A stretch of DNA of 64,000 nt from Cellulosimicrobium sp. Marseille-Q4280 (GCF_943181405.1 NZ_CALPBY010000001.1:186001-250000), one strand, 5' to 3'. Shown: positions 33,755 through 44,270, counted from the first letter of the stretch. Notes: generated from the sequence alone by a model not told the origin. A program made the numbers and translations.

Positions 33755-35499
33755 CGGGTCGCCTCCGCGCGGCGCAGGGCGGCGACCAGGACGGTGCGGT
33801 CGATCGACGACTTCGCGAGGAACGGCACGGCCGCGAGCTCCGCCGGCAGCGGCGGCCGGGGACCGCTCGACATGAGGACCGTGGCGGTGCCGGGGTGGAG
33901 CGCACGCACGCGCGACAGCAGCGTCGGTCCGTCCGTCCCCGGCATGCGCACGTCGAGCAGCGCCACGTCGGCGGCGCCGTCGCGCAGGAGGGCGAGCGCG
34001 TGGGAGGCGTCGTGGGCGACGCTCACGCGGGCGGCGTCGTCGCGCAGCATCGAGACGAGCACCGACGCGTAGGGGCGGTCGTCGTCGACGACGAGGACGT
34101 GGCCGAGGGTGGTGCCGCGCTCCGGGGGCTCGGGCGGGATCTGCGTCCGTGGACCCTCGGCCGCCTCCGCAGCGACGGGCAGGGACGGCAGGCGCAGCGA
34201 GAACACGCTGCCCTCGCCGGGCAGGGAGGACGCGTCGAGCGTCCCGCCGAGCGCCTCGGAGGTCCGTCGCGCGTAGGGCAGCCCGAGACCCGTGCCACGG
34301 ACCGTCGGCTGCAGGCGGTTGGGCACCTGGACGAACTCCTCGAAGACGGACTCGAGCTGGTCGGCGGGGATGCCGAGGCCGGTGTCCTCGACGGTCAGGC
34401 GGACCAGGTCCCCCTCTGGCTCCGCGGAGAGCCGGACGTGGCCCGTGTCCGTGAACTTGACCGCGTTGGTGAGCAGGTTGCGCAGGACGCGCGACACGAG
34501 CCGCCGGTCGGTCACGAGCGTGAGCCCGGCCGGCGCCTCGGTCCGCAGCGTCACGCCGGCGCGGACAAGCGGGAGGGTGGTGCCGCGCAGCTCCTCGAAC
34601 AGCTCCGCCACGTCGACGCGTGCCGGTTCGACGTCCTCGTGGCCCGCCTCGGCGCGCGCGAGGTCGAGCAGCTCGTTGACGAGCGTGAGCAGCGTGTCGG
34701 CGCTCTCGCGGACGAACGTCACCTGCTGGGTCTGCTCCCCGTCGAGGTGGGAGTCGGCGAGGAGCGACGCCAGCCCGAGGATCGAGTTGACCGGCGTCCG
34801 CAGCTCGTGGCTCACGTTGCGCAGGAACCGCGACTTCGCCTCGTTCGCGGCGGCGAGCTCGCGGCCGCGCTCGTCGAGCTCGGCGTAGAGCGCCACGACG
34901 CCGGTGTTCGTCTCCTCGAGCTCGGTGGAGAGCTGGTCGTACATCGCGAGGACGCCGCGGTTCGTCTCCTCGAGCTCGACGTTCACGCGGCGGAGCTCCT
35001 CCCTCTGCAGGGTCAGCTCGTCGAGCGTCCGCACGAGGTCGGAGTTCTGCACGCGCAGCTCGTCGAGGGCGTCGGCGGTGTGCGCGGAGCGCGCGGAGCG
35101 CCGCGCCGCGGCGAGCGTCGCGTCGTCGAGGTCGGTCGACACCCCGAGGACCTTCGTGAGCACGACGCGCGCACCGTTCGGGTCCAGCTCGAGCGAGTCG
35201 ACGAGCCGCCGCGCCGCGGGCAGGCCGCCGTCGCTGGAGTCGCCGTCGACGGGCAGCGGCGCCGACGCGACGACCTCGGCCCGCAGCGTGGGGCGCACGG
35301 GCGACGGCGTCACGGTGATCACCACCCGGGCGGATCCCGTGGCCACCGCCGCGCGCCCGACCTCCGAGAGCGCCGTCGCGACCCGCACCTGGTCCTGCAC
35401 GTCGAGCCCGAGCCGGCGCCCGATCTCGCGCCCGGCCCGGCGGAGGGCGAGCACGTCGGTGTCGGAGAGCAGCTGCGTCGCGAGGAGGGTCGTGCTCAC
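33751..35499 (-). CDS. Hybrid histidine kinase with N-terminal RsbT-like segment
   Basis: 582 aa. Residues 1-125 resemble an anti-sigma-type ATPase fold (LRRAGREIGRRLGLDVQDQ, VATALSEVGRAAV). Residues 135-230 are a coiled-coil with near-repeats of ELEETNRGVLAMYDQL and ELEETNTGVVALYAEL. HisKA follows (FLRNVSHELRTPVNSILGLA), then ATPase (NLLTNAVKFTDTG; GTGLGLPYARR) and a C-terminal receiver (LVVDDDRPYAS; ALLDVRMPGTDG; FLAKSS). GTG 35499 overlaps the upstream stop. It probably links a kinase input to the phosphatase encoded next. Confidence 0.9.
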   Translation of the reverse strand: MSTTLLATQLLSDTDVLALRRAGREIGRRLGLDVQDQVRVATALSEVGRAAVATGSARVVITVTPSPVRPTLRAEVVASAPLPVDGDSSDGGLPAARRLVDSLELDPNGARVVLTKVLGVSTDLDDATLAAARRSARSAHTADALDELRVQNSDLVRTLDELTLQREELRRVNVELEETNRGVLAMYDQLSTELEETNTGVVALYAELDERGRELAAANEAKSRFLRNVSHELRTPVNSILGLASLLADSHLDGEQTQQVTFVRESADTLLTLVNELLDLARAEAGHEDVEPARVDVAELFEELRGTTLPLVRAGVTLRTEAPAGLTLVTDRRLVSRVLRNLLTNAVKFTDTGHVRLSAEPEGDLVRLTVEDTGLGIPADQLESVFEEFVQVPNRLQPTVRGTGLGLPYARRTSEALGGTLDASSLPGEGSVFSLRLPSLPVAAEAAEGPRTQIPPEPPERGTTLGHVLVVDDDRPYASVLVSMLRDDAARVSVAHDASHALALLRDGAADVALLDVRMPGTDGPTLLSRVRALHPGTATVLMSSGPRPPLPAELAAVPFLAKSSIDRTVLVAALRRAEATR

Positions 35500-36542
35500 G
35501 CGTCACCCCGCGCGGTCGGTGGCAGCACCGGCAGCACGGCGACGCACGAGTCGTCGCGCCGCACCGCGTGGTCGCGCAGGACGACGCCCGCGACGACGAG
35601 GGGCGAGCGGGCGGCGAGACCGGGGTAGTCGGCGAGCGACCAGCGGCTGGTCAAGCCGTCGCTGTGCATCACGACGACGTCCCCCGGCTCGATCGGGTAC
35701 GTCGTCTCGCGGAGTGCACGACCGTGCGAGCCGGCGATCCCCGGGTGGCTCACGAGGCCGCGCGTGCGGCCGCCGTACACCGAGCCGGAGATGTTCCCGA
35801 GCCCTGCGTAGCGCAGCGTCGGTCCTTCCACCCGGGCGACCGCGACGGCGGCGCCGCGCGTGCCGCCGAGCGCGCCGTGCACCCGCTGGAGCAGCGCGGC
35901 CGGCAGCCCTGCCGGGGCGTCGAGGAACGCGCGGACCGCGGCGCCCGACGCCGTCGCGGCGAGCGGCCCGTGCCCCAGCCCGTCGGCGACGAGCAGGGTG
36001 GTCACGCCGTCGTCCTCGCGCAGCGCGAACGCGTCGCCGCACACGGCCTGGCCGGTCAGCGGCCGCGTGATCCCGCTGGGCTCCCGGAGCCCTGCGGACG
36101 TGCCGGGTGCGGCGAAGACCGCAGCGACGACCGTCCCGCGACCCGGCGCCGTCCACGCGTCCCACGCCGTCGCGAGCCGGGGCAGGGTGCCGAGCCCGAT
36201 GCCGAGCGTCCCGCGGCTGGAGGTGCCGTCCCGCATCGCTGCCGTGATGTCGCGCATTCCCGGTCCCGAGTCCACGGCGAGCACGTCGAGGACGGCGTCG
36301 CCGCCGGTCCGCCGCACGCGCACGAGCACCGATCCTGAGCCGGCGTGCCGACAGATGTTCGTGGCGAGCTCGGACACGACCAGCCCGACCTCCGCCGCGC
36401 GGTTCTCGCCGAGCCCCAGCCGCAGCGCGGCCGTGCCGGCGGCGCGGCGCACGCCCCCGACCGCCGACGGGTGGTCGACCGTGTGCCAGGCACCCTCGTC
36501 GACGACCGTGCGCCGGGCGTCGAGGCGGTCCGCCGAGCTCAT
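35496..36542 (-). CDS. Anti-sigma-type ATPase fused to RsbX-like PP2C phosphatase
   Basis: 348 aa. Residues 15-150 are a GHKL ATPase (GLVVSELATNICRHAGSG; VDSGPGMRDI; GIGLGTLPRLA). Residues 165-340 are a PP2C domain (GQAVCGDAFALREDDGVTTLLVADGLGHG in parts; DVVVMHSDGLTSRW; RRDDSCVAVL). The same fusion of an RsbT/RsbW-type kinase with an RsbX-type phosphatase occurs next to stressosome genes in other bacteria. ATG 36542 overlaps the stop of the RsbT-like gene (ATGA). It may reset the stressosome by dephosphorylating RsbS/RsbR. Confidence 0.88.
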   Translation of the reverse strand: MSSADRLDARRTVVDEGAWHTVDHPSAVGGVRRAAGTAALRLGLGENRAAEVGLVVSELATNICRHAGSGSVLVRVRRTGGDAVLDVLAVDSGPGMRDITAAMRDGTSSRGTLGIGLGTLPRLATAWDAWTAPGRGTVVAAVFAAPGTSAGLREPSGITRPLTGQAVCGDAFALREDDGVTTLLVADGLGHGPLAATASGAAVRAFLDAPAGLPAALLQRVHGALGGTRGAAVAVARVEGPTLRYAGLGNISGSVYGGRTRGLVSHPGIAGSHGRALRETTYPIEPGDVVVMHSDGLTSRWSLADYPGLAARSPLVVAGVVLRDHAVRRDDSCVAVLPVLPPTARGDA

Positions 36543-36955
36543 CGGGTCCAGGTGGCGATCTCGACGCGGGTCCCTGCCCCGGCGGCGGTGTCGATGGTGA
36601 AGTGCTGGACGAGCCGGCGTGAGCCCGAGAGCCCCAGACCCAGGCCGCCGCCGCTGGTCCACCCGTCGGTCAGCGCGAGGTCGAGGTCGGGGATCCCCGG
36701 CCCTTCGTCGGCGAAGAGCGCGCGCACGCCGGTCCGCGCGCCGTCGCGCACGAGCTCGACCTCCGCCTCGCCGCCACCGCCGTACACGAGGGTGTTGCGG
36801 GCGAGCTCGCTCGCCGCGGTGACGAGCTTCGTCTGGTCGACGAGGGAGAGCCGTGCCTGCTGCGCCAGGGTGCGCACGAGCTGCCGCACCCTCACGACGT
36901 CGGCGTCCGTGCGGACGGGCAGGCGTTCGCCGGTCGACGTCGTCGGGGTCGTCAT
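36539..36955 (-). CDS. rsbT: RsbT-like switch kinase
   Basis: 138 aa, a single GHKL ATPase domain: RVRQLVRTLAQQARLSLVDQ, N-box TAASELARNTLVYGGGG, G1 DEGPGIPDLDLALTDG and G2 GGGLGLGLSGSRRLV. In Bacillus-type stressosomes RsbT phosphorylates RsbR and RsbS, is then released, and activates a phosphatase. ATG 36955 overlaps the stop of the RsbS-like gene. Gene order R-S-T with 4-nt overlaps supports the assignment. The symbol is by homology of module, not by proven function. Confidence 0.88.
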   Translation of the reverse strand: MTTPTTSTGERLPVRTDADVVRVRQLVRTLAQQARLSLVDQTKLVTAASELARNTLVYGGGGEAEVELVRDGARTGVRALFADEGPGIPDLDLALTDGWTSGGGLGLGLSGSRRLVQHFTIDTAAGAGTRVEIATWTR

Positions 36956-37356
36956 CTCTCCTCGCGCTCGGCGGCCGCGAGCAGCACGTCCTCGCCGGAC
37001 TGCTCCTGCGGCGCGAGAAGGGCGAGACCACGCTCGACGTCGAGTGCCGTCCGGACCTCGCCGAGCGACAGGCCGAGCTCGACCATCGTGATGGCGACGG
37101 CAGGCCGCATCCCGACCACGACCGTCGTCGCGTCGAGCACGTGGGAGATCGCGGCGACGGAGGCGAGCATGCGGCCGATGAAGCTGTCGACGATCTCCAG
37201 GCCGGAGATGTCGATGACCACGCCCCTGGCGCCGGTCGCGGTGATCCGCTCGGCGAGGTCCTCCTGCAGCCGCAGCGCGGTGTCGTCCTGGAGGTCGACC
37301 TGGATCGACACGAGGAGCGTCGACCCGATCTTCAGGATGGGGACGCCGTCGTTCAT
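36952..37356 (-). CDS. rsbS: RsbS-like STAS-domain stressosome scaffold
   Basis: 134 aa, a lone STAS domain. It starts MNDGVPILKIGSTLLVSIQVDL, has a conserved Asp/Ser site GVVIDISGLEIVDSFIGRML, and ends with an acidic tail. The Ser in VDSF corresponds to the RsbT target in known RsbS. RsbS forms the stressosome core with RsbR and holds RsbT. ATG 37356 overlaps the stop of the RsbR-like gene (ATGA). Confidence 0.88.
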   Translation of the reverse strand: MNDGVPILKIGSTLLVSIQVDLQDDTALRLQEDLAERITATGARGVVIDISGLEIVDSFIGRMLASVAAISHVLDATTVVVGMRPAVAITMVELGLSLGEVRTALDVERGLALLAPQEQSGEDVLLAAAEREER

Positions 37357-38192
37357 GCCGGCAGACCGGTTCGCGCCCTGCTGCGGTTGGAGCGCAGCGC
37401 GTCGACGAGCGCGTCCGCGAGCGTCGCGCGCGTGCGGATGTCCCCGAACTCGATGCCGAGCGCGACGATCGTCTGGGCGATCTGCGGTCGGATGCCGCTG
37501 ATCGTGCACTCGGCGCCCATGAGGCGTGCCGCGACGACGGTCTTGAGCAGGTGCTGCGCGACCTGGGTGTCGACGGCCGGGACACCCGTGATGTCGATGA
37601 TCGCGTGCTCGCTGCCCGTGTCGACGAGCGTGTTGAGCAGCTTCTCCATGACGACCTGGGTGCGCGCGGAGTCGAGGGTGCCGACGAGGGGCACGGCGAC
37701 GACGCCCTCCCAGAGCTTCACGACGGGGGTCGAGAGCTCGAGCAGCTGCTCGGCCTGCTCGCCGATGATCGCTTCGCGCGCGGACGCGAACGTCTCGAAC
37801 GTGAAGAGCCCCAGCTCGTCCACGAGGCGCAGCAGGCTCGTGACGCCCGCCTCGGTGGACGCGGCGAGCTCGTACAGGCCCTCCTTGAGCGCGAAGATGC
37901 CGATCGCGGTCTCGCGGGGCGTGAAACCGAGCCGGGCGCGGGCCGCGGAGACGTCGGCGAGGATGCCGCGGAGCTGGTCGAACGCGGGGTCGGAGAGCGC
38001 CGTGCCCCCCGCGCGCAGCCCGTCGGTCAGCGCGTCGAAGATGTCGGACTGCTCGCGCTCGAGCTCTCCGCGGGAGGTGCGGCCGTGCAGCTCGCGGGCG
38101 GCCGTCTCGAGCCAGGCACCGCGCACGCGGTCGGCGTCGTCGACGAGGAGCTGAGCGAGGTGCTCGGGGGCGGTGGTGCCGGTCGAGGCCAT
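37353..38192 (-). CDS. rsbR: RsbR-like stressosome sensor/scaffold
   Basis: 279 aa. Residues 8-145 are a helical N-terminal sensor domain with a globin-like RsbR_N/RsbRD pattern (GYELAAS-type helix KEGLYELAASTEAG), and residues 160-270 are a STAS domain (VPLVGTLDSARTQVVMEKLL; AIIDITGVPAVDTQVAQHLL) with Thr/Asp sites expected for RsbT phosphorylation. ATG 38192 has GGAAGGA upstream and is the first gene of the operon. The stimulus is unknown. Confidence 0.9.
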   Translation of the reverse strand: MASTGTTAPEHLAQLLVDDADRVRGAWLETAARELHGRTSRGELEREQSDIFDALTDGLRAGGTALSDPAFDQLRGILADVSAARARLGFTPRETAIGIFALKEGLYELAASTEAGVTSLLRLVDELGLFTFETFASAREAIIGEQAEQLLELSTPVVKLWEGVVAVPLVGTLDSARTQVVMEKLLNTLVDTGSEHAIIDITGVPAVDTQVAQHLLKTVVAARLMGAECTISGIRPQIAQTIVALGIEFGDIRTRATLADALVDALRSNRSRARTGLPA

Positions 38193-38294
38193 CCAGGTTC
38201 CTTCCAGGAGAGAGCGACCGTCGCAGGGCTCAGCGGCGGTCGCGCGCGCCCAGTGTACGCAGCGCGCGCGCCCTCGCACCCGGAGCGGACGCGA

Positions 38295-38331
38295 CGGTCG
38301 GCCCGGAGCAGGGCGCGCTCCGGGCCGACCG
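38295..38331 (-). terminator. 15-bp hairpin after pgi
   Basis: GGTCGGCCCGGAGC (38296-38309) pairs perfectly with 38317-38330 and the outer C38295-G38331 pair adds one. The loop is 7 nt. It lies 20-55 nt past the pgi stop and ahead of the RsbR-like gene, separating the two transcription units. Confidence 0.75.
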
Positions 38332-38349
38332 CGGTGGGGCGGTGGACCG

Positions 38350-40077
<1,728 letters not shown>

Positions 40078-40253
40078 GCGGGCCACGCTACTGACCGCCG
40101 CCGCCGCGCGCCCACCCCGCCCGGCCCGCGAGAGGTCCGCCGCTCGCCTGACGAACGTCCCGGCCGTCGTACGATCGGCGTGCGGCCGCGTCACGGACCA
40201 CGATGGGTCGGGCGGCGCGGACGCGCCGCGACGACGGACGAGACGGAGGAGAC

Positions 40254-40832
40254 ATGGCCGAGGTGCTGCTGTTCCACCACGGGCTGGGAGTCACGGACGG
40301 GGTCGAGGAGATCGCGGTCCTGCTGCGTGACGCGGGGAACGTCGTGCACGTCCCCGACCTCTTCGAGGGCCGGACGTTCGACTCGCTCGAGGACGGGGTG
40401 GGCTACGCCGAGGAGCTCGGGTTCGACACGCTGCTCGACCGCGGCCAGGCGGCGGCCGACGCGCTCGGGCCGGGCCTCGTGTACGCGGGCGTCTCGCTCG
40501 GCGTGCTGCCCGCGCAGATGCTCGCTCAGACGCGCGCGGGCGCGAAGGGGGCGGTGCTGCTCGAGGCGTGCGTCCCCGTGTCCGAGTTCGGCGAGGCATG
40601 GCCCGACGCCGTTCCCGTCCAGGTGCACGGCATGGACGCCGACCCGTTCTTCGCCGGCGAGGGCGACCTCGAGTCGGCGCGCGAGCTCGTGGACTCCACG
40701 CCCGACGCCGAGCTGTTCCTCTACCCCGGCGACCACCACCTGTTCACGGACCCGAGCGTGCCGTCGCACGAGCCGGAGGCGTCGGCGCTGGTCGTCGAGC
40801 GCGTCGTGCGGTTCCTCGACGGCATCCGCTGA
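40254..40832 (+). CDS. Dienelactone-hydrolase-family alpha/beta hydrolase
   Basis: 192 aa. Start [21 protein letters not shown]; nucleophile elbow [12 protein letters not shown], where Ser takes the place of the Cys of classical dienelactone hydrolases; Asp in HGMDADPFF; His in [11 protein letters not shown]. The DLH-like catalytic triad therefore reads Ser-Asp-His. GGAGG precedes ATG 40254. It stands alone between pgi (divergent) and the GNAT genes (convergent). Substrate unknown. Confidence 0.88.
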   Translation: MAEVLLFHHGLGVTDGVEEIAVLLRDAGNVVHVPDLFEGRTFDSLEDGVGYAEELGFDTLLDRGQAAADALGPGLVYAGVSLGVLPAQMLAQTRAGAKGAVLLEACVPVSEFGEAWPDAVPVQVHGMDADPFFAGEGDLESARELVDSTPDAELFLYPGDHHLFTDPSVPSHEPEASALVVERVVRFLDGIR

Positions 40833-40842
40833 CCGCGCCCGC

Positions 40843-42015
40843 TCAGCCGGCGGGGGCGTCCCCGGCGTCCTCCAGGCGGAGCTGCCACTCGGCGTCGACG
40901 CTCGTCGGCGCGAACCCGAGCGCGACGTTGATCGCGAGCATGTGGTCGTTCTCCTGCGCGTTCCAGGTGTGGACGCGCCGCGAGCCGGGGCGCGAGCGCG
41001 CGAGCTCGTCGAGCACCGCGACCTTCACGAGCAGGCCGAGGCCGTGGCCACGGTGCTCGCGCAGCACGAGCGTGTCCTCCTGGAACACGACCTCCGGCTT
41101 GTCGTGCGGGTAGGCGACCATCGAGAACCCCGCCAGCGTCCCGGTCGGGATGTGCTCCGCCGCCGCGATGACGTAGCCCTGGCCGCGGTCGTGGAAGTCC
41201 TGCGACGCCGTACGCACGCGCTGCGCGTCCCACGGGTCCTCCTCGATCTCCAGGCCAGCGCTCGGGGCGTCCGTGCTCATGCGCGTCTCGAGCACGGCGA
41301 GCTGGTCGATCCAGACGTCCGGCACCTCGTCCGTCCACACGTGCACGCGGTACCCGTCCGCGCGGCGCCGGGCGTCGTCGCGCAGGGCGTCGAGACGCTC
41401 GGCGGGCACCGGGAGCTCGAGCACCGAGTGCCGCACGACCTGCTCGAGCGCGAAGCCGCGGTCGAGCACGAACGTCGTCGCGGCGTCGTGCCGGGGGATG
41501 CGGCCGCTGCCCGTCGGTGCCTCGAGCGCGTCCGGGCCGGGCGGGGGCTCGGGCGCGAAGGTCGAGTCCGCCAGGATCACGCGCCGTCCTGCCTCGCGGG
41601 CGATCGCGAGCGCGTCCTCCCACAGCGCGGTCCCGATGCCACGGCCGCGGTGGTCCGGGTGCACGCCCACGTAGACGATCGCGGTGTGGGTGTTCCCCTG
41701 CAGCGGCAGGGCGATCATCGACCGGCCGACGACGTCCTCGGGGCGCGGCGTCCGGCCGCCGGCCGGGTCCTCGGGGTCCGCTCCGCCGTCGACGACGGCG
41801 ACGCGCCGGACCGTGCGGCGGTAGTCCCCGCTGGCCACGCTGATGACGACCGTCCCGGCGTCGAGCGCGAGGTCGGTGTGGCCGTAGACCTGGCGGTCGA
41901 TCGCCTCGCTGACGAGGACCGAGCCGTGCACCGCCCAGGCGTCGGGGGCGTCGGGCGACGCCGGGACGGAGTCGATCCGCACCGTCGTGGTGCCGGTACG
42001 GGTCGTGCTGCTCAT
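40843..42015 (-). CDS. Double-domain GNAT N-acetyltransferase, paralog B
   Basis: 390 aa with two GNAT folds. The first (about 20-190) contains VGVHPDHRGRGIGTALWEDAL, the acetyl-CoA pyrophosphate-binding pattern R/Q-x2-G-x-G/A. The second (about 210-385) contains VLREHRGHGLGLLVKVAVLDEL and the C-terminal motif NAQENDHMLAINVALGF. This two-domain layout resembles mycothiol synthase-type and other actinobacterial GNATs. ATG 42015 overlaps the stop of its upstream paralog (ATGA). Substrate unknown. Confidence 0.85.
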   Translation of the reverse strand: MSSTTRTGTTTVRIDSVPASPDAPDAWAVHGSVLVSEAIDRQVYGHTDLALDAGTVVISVASGDYRRTVRRVAVVDGGADPEDPAGGRTPRPEDVVGRSMIALPLQGNTHTAIVYVGVHPDHRGRGIGTALWEDALAIAREAGRRVILADSTFAPEPPPGPDALEAPTGSGRIPRHDAATTFVLDRGFALEQVVRHSVLELPVPAERLDALRDDARRRADGYRVHVWTDEVPDVWIDQLAVLETRMSTDAPSAGLEIEEDPWDAQRVRTASQDFHDRGQGYVIAAAEHIPTGTLAGFSMVAYPHDKPEVVFQEDTLVLREHRGHGLGLLVKVAVLDELARSRPGSRRVHTWNAQENDHMLAINVALGFAPTSVDAEWQLRLEDAGDAPAG

Positions 42016-43223
42016 GCGTCCTCCTGCGACGTGCCGGTGGTGGTGCCGGTCTTCTTCTGCCACGCCGCCCAGCCGCCCGCGGGCCGGAATCCCAGGGCGA
42101 CGTTGATCGCGAGCATGTGCTCGTTCTCCTCGGCGTTGCCGGTGTGGATGCGCCGCGTCTCCGGGCGGGCCGCGCCGAGCGCCTCGAGGTTCGCGACCTT
42201 GACGAGCATCCCGAGCCGGCGGCCGCGGTGCTCGCGCAGGACGAGTGTGTCCTCCTGGTGCGCGAACTCCGGCCGGTCCTTCGGGTACTCGAAGAGCGTG
42301 AAGGCGGCGAGGCCGCCGGACGGCACGTGCTCCGCGACCGTCATGAGGAACCCGTATCCCTTGCCGCGCAGCTGGTCGACCCACGTACGGACGCGCCGCG
42401 CGTCCCACGGGTCCTCCTCGTAGTCGACGCCGCCGACCGGCGCGTCGGTGCTCATGCGGGTGAACAGGACGGCGACGTCGTCCACCCGCTCGTCCGGGAC
42501 CTCGTCCGTCCAGGTCGCGAGGCGGTAGTCCGGACCGGCAGCGGCCCGCGACTCGGACCCGAACCGCTCGAGGAGGCCGTCGGTGACGGGCAGATCGAGG
42601 ACCGAGTGCCGGTCGACCTGCTCCAGCGTGTAGCCGTGCGCCAGGGCGAACCGGGTACCGGGGGCGTCGGCGTCGACGCGCCCCGCCCCGGTCGTCGCGG
42701 CCACGGTGCCCGGCCCCGGTGCCGGCTCGGCGCCCTGCAGGGTGTAGCTCACGAGCGACGTGCGGCCGGCGTCCGCCGCGAGACGCTCGGCGATCGCGAG
42801 GAGGGCCGAGCCGATGCCCTGCCTCCGCGCGGACGGCCGCACGAACGGGTACGACTCCGCCAGGCGAGGGTTGCTCGTGGTCGGGTGGGCCACGAACAGG
42901 TGCGCGACGACGTCGTCCACCGTGGGCGGCGGGACGTCCCGTCCGAGCGCGTCGGCCCGCACGACCACGAAGCGCCGCTTCGTCGCGTACTCCTGGTGCC
43001 GCATCCCGGAGAGCGCGTCGCGCGCCTCGAGCGCCATGTCGTCGTAGCCGTGCGTCTCGAGCTCGAGCTCCCGGTCGACGTCGGCGACGGCCCGGTAGGC
43101 CCACGCCTCGGGAGCGTCGGCGGACCCGACCGGCGGGTCGTCGGCGAGCACCTCGACGAGGACGAGGCCCGGTGGGAGGTCGACGTCGACGACGGTCGAC
43201 GCGGTCGTGCTCGTGCTGCTCAT
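42012..43223 (-). CDS. Double-domain GNAT N-acetyltransferase, paralog A
   Basis: 403 aa, same architecture as the next gene: first GNAT site PFVRPSARRQGIGSALLAIAE, second VLREHRGRRLGMLVKVANLEAL, and NAEENEHMLAINVALGFRPAG. The two proteins share long stretches (for example DEVPD, RMSTDAP, EEDPWDA) and clearly arose by tandem duplication. ATG 43223 is chosen as the first Met consistent with both; an earlier in-frame ATG at 43271 is less likely. Substrate unknown. Confidence 0.85.
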   Translation of the reverse strand: MSSTSTTASTVVDVDLPPGLVLVEVLADDPPVGSADAPEAWAYRAVADVDRELELETHGYDDMALEARDALSGMRHQEYATKRRFVVVRADALGRDVPPPTVDDVVAHLFVAHPTTSNPRLAESYPFVRPSARRQGIGSALLAIAERLAADAGRTSLVSYTLQGAEPAPGPGTVAATTGAGRVDADAPGTRFALAHGYTLEQVDRHSVLDLPVTDGLLERFGSESRAAAGPDYRLATWTDEVPDERVDDVAVLFTRMSTDAPVGGVDYEEDPWDARRVRTWVDQLRGKGYGFLMTVAEHVPSGGLAAFTLFEYPKDRPEFAHQEDTLVLREHRGRRLGMLVKVANLEALGAARPETRRIHTGNAEENEHMLAINVALGFRPAGGWAAWQKKTGTTTGTSQEDA

Positions 43224-43315
43224 ACCCTCAGGGTCACGCCGACGGGGGAGGGTGTCCACGGATTTCGCCACCCCGTGCGGCGGGTGGCGGGCGGCGACGG
43301 ACGGAGGGCGACCGA

Positions 43316-43348
43316 CGACGGCCCGGTCCCCGGAGGGCCGGGCCGTCG
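43316..43348 (-). terminator. 11-bp hairpin after the GlsB-type gene
   Basis: CGACGGCCCGG (43316-43326) and CCGGGCCGTCG (43338-43348) are perfectly complementary with an 11-nt loop. It begins 35 nt past the stop at 43383 and lies upstream of the GNAT pair. Confidence 0.7.
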
Positions 43349-43382
43349 CGGCAGGCTCGGTCGGCGGGCCGACCGGGGCGCG

Positions 43383-43649
43383 TCAGGCGCGCTTGCGGTT
43401 CGTGAACCAGGACCAGGCGAAGACGACGATGAGCGAGCCGAGGAGCGCGAAGCCCCACGTGCCCAGGTCGAAGAACTCCTCGTTCACGTCCGTGTCGAAG
43501 ACCGCGGACGCGATGAATCCGCCCAGGAGCGCTCCGACGACGCCGAGGATCAGAGTGACGATCCAGCCGCCCTGCTGCTTGCCCGGGACGATCGCGCGGG
43601 CGATCGCACCCATGATGAGCCCGATGAGGATCCAGCCGATGATTCCCAT
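43383..43649 (-). CDS. GlsB/YeaQ/YmgE family stress-response membrane protein
   Basis: 88 aa with three hydrophobic segments. The pattern MGIIGWILIGLIMGAIARAI, then PGKQQGGWIVTLILGVVGALLGGFIAS in parts, is the transglycosylase-associated (GlsB/YeaQ) family. A third segment (LGTWGFALLGSLIVVFAW) ends in basic NRKRA. GGAACGGAGACGTG lies ahead of ATG 43649. These proteins are often general-stress induced; mechanism unknown. Confidence 0.88.
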   Translation of the reverse strand: MGIIGWILIGLIMGAIARAIVPGKQQGGWIVTLILGVVGALLGGFIASAVFDTDVNEEFFDLGTWGFALLGSLIVVFAWSWFTNRKRA

Positions 43650-43817
43650 GTCACGTCTCCGTTCCTGTAGGACACATCCCGCCACCGCGGGGCGGTCACC
43701 CCGGGCGGCGTCGCTTCACCGTGGCACGGACGACCACTTCTCGCACGCCGGAGAGCCGTCGCGGGGTATGTCGTGGCAGGTCACGGCGGCAGGACCCGGA
43801 CCTCGTAGGCTCGGGTC

Positions 43818-44237
43818 ATGGTGACAGGCGGTGCGACAGGTGGTGCTGCGGCCAGGTCGACCGGCGGCTCCGCGACGAGCGCGCGCGTCGACAGCTGGCT
43901 GTGGGCCGTCCGCGTGTACAAGAGCCGGTCGCAGGCGACCGCCGGCGTCAAGGCCGGTCACGTGCGTGTCAACGGCGAGCGCGCGAAGCCCGCGACGAAC
44001 GTCAAGGTGGGGGACCGCGTCGTCGTGCGGGGCGGTCTCGTGGAGAAGGTGCTCGTCGTCGAGAAGGTGCTGGTCAAGCGCGTCTCCGCGGCGCTCGCGG
44101 CCGACGCGCTGACCGACCAGAGCCCGCCCCCGCCGCCGCGCGAGCTCACCGTGCCGCTCGCCCTGCGCGACCGTGGAGCCGGTCGTCCGACGAAGCGCGA
44201 GCGGCGCGAGATCGACAGGCTGCGCGGACGCGGCTGA
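43818..44237 (+). CDS. S4-domain RNA-binding protein, Hsp15-like
   Basis: 139 aa. After 20 low-complexity residues the S4 domain runs VDSWLWAVRVYKSRSQATAG, then VRVNGERAKPATNVKVGD, followed by a basic C-terminus (GRPTKRERREIDRLRGRG). In E. coli the related Hsp15 binds stalled 50S-nascent-chain complexes. TAGGCT at 43806-43811 lies 6 nt before ATG 43818, so the transcript is probably leaderless. It ends 34 nt before a large palindromic terminator. Confidence 0.88.
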   Translation: MVTGGATGGAAARSTGGSATSARVDSWLWAVRVYKSRSQATAGVKAGHVRVNGERAKPATNVKVGDRVVVRGGLVEKVLVVEKVLVKRVSAALAADALTDQSPPPPPRELTVPLALRDRGAGRPTKRERREIDRLRGRG

Positions 44238-44270
44238 CGAGCACCCGCCGACCCACCGGGCGGCCACGCC

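Noticed and set aside
40843-43223. Mobile element carrying acetyltransferases
   Set aside because: No terminal repeats, transposase or composition change; tandem duplication explains the pair.
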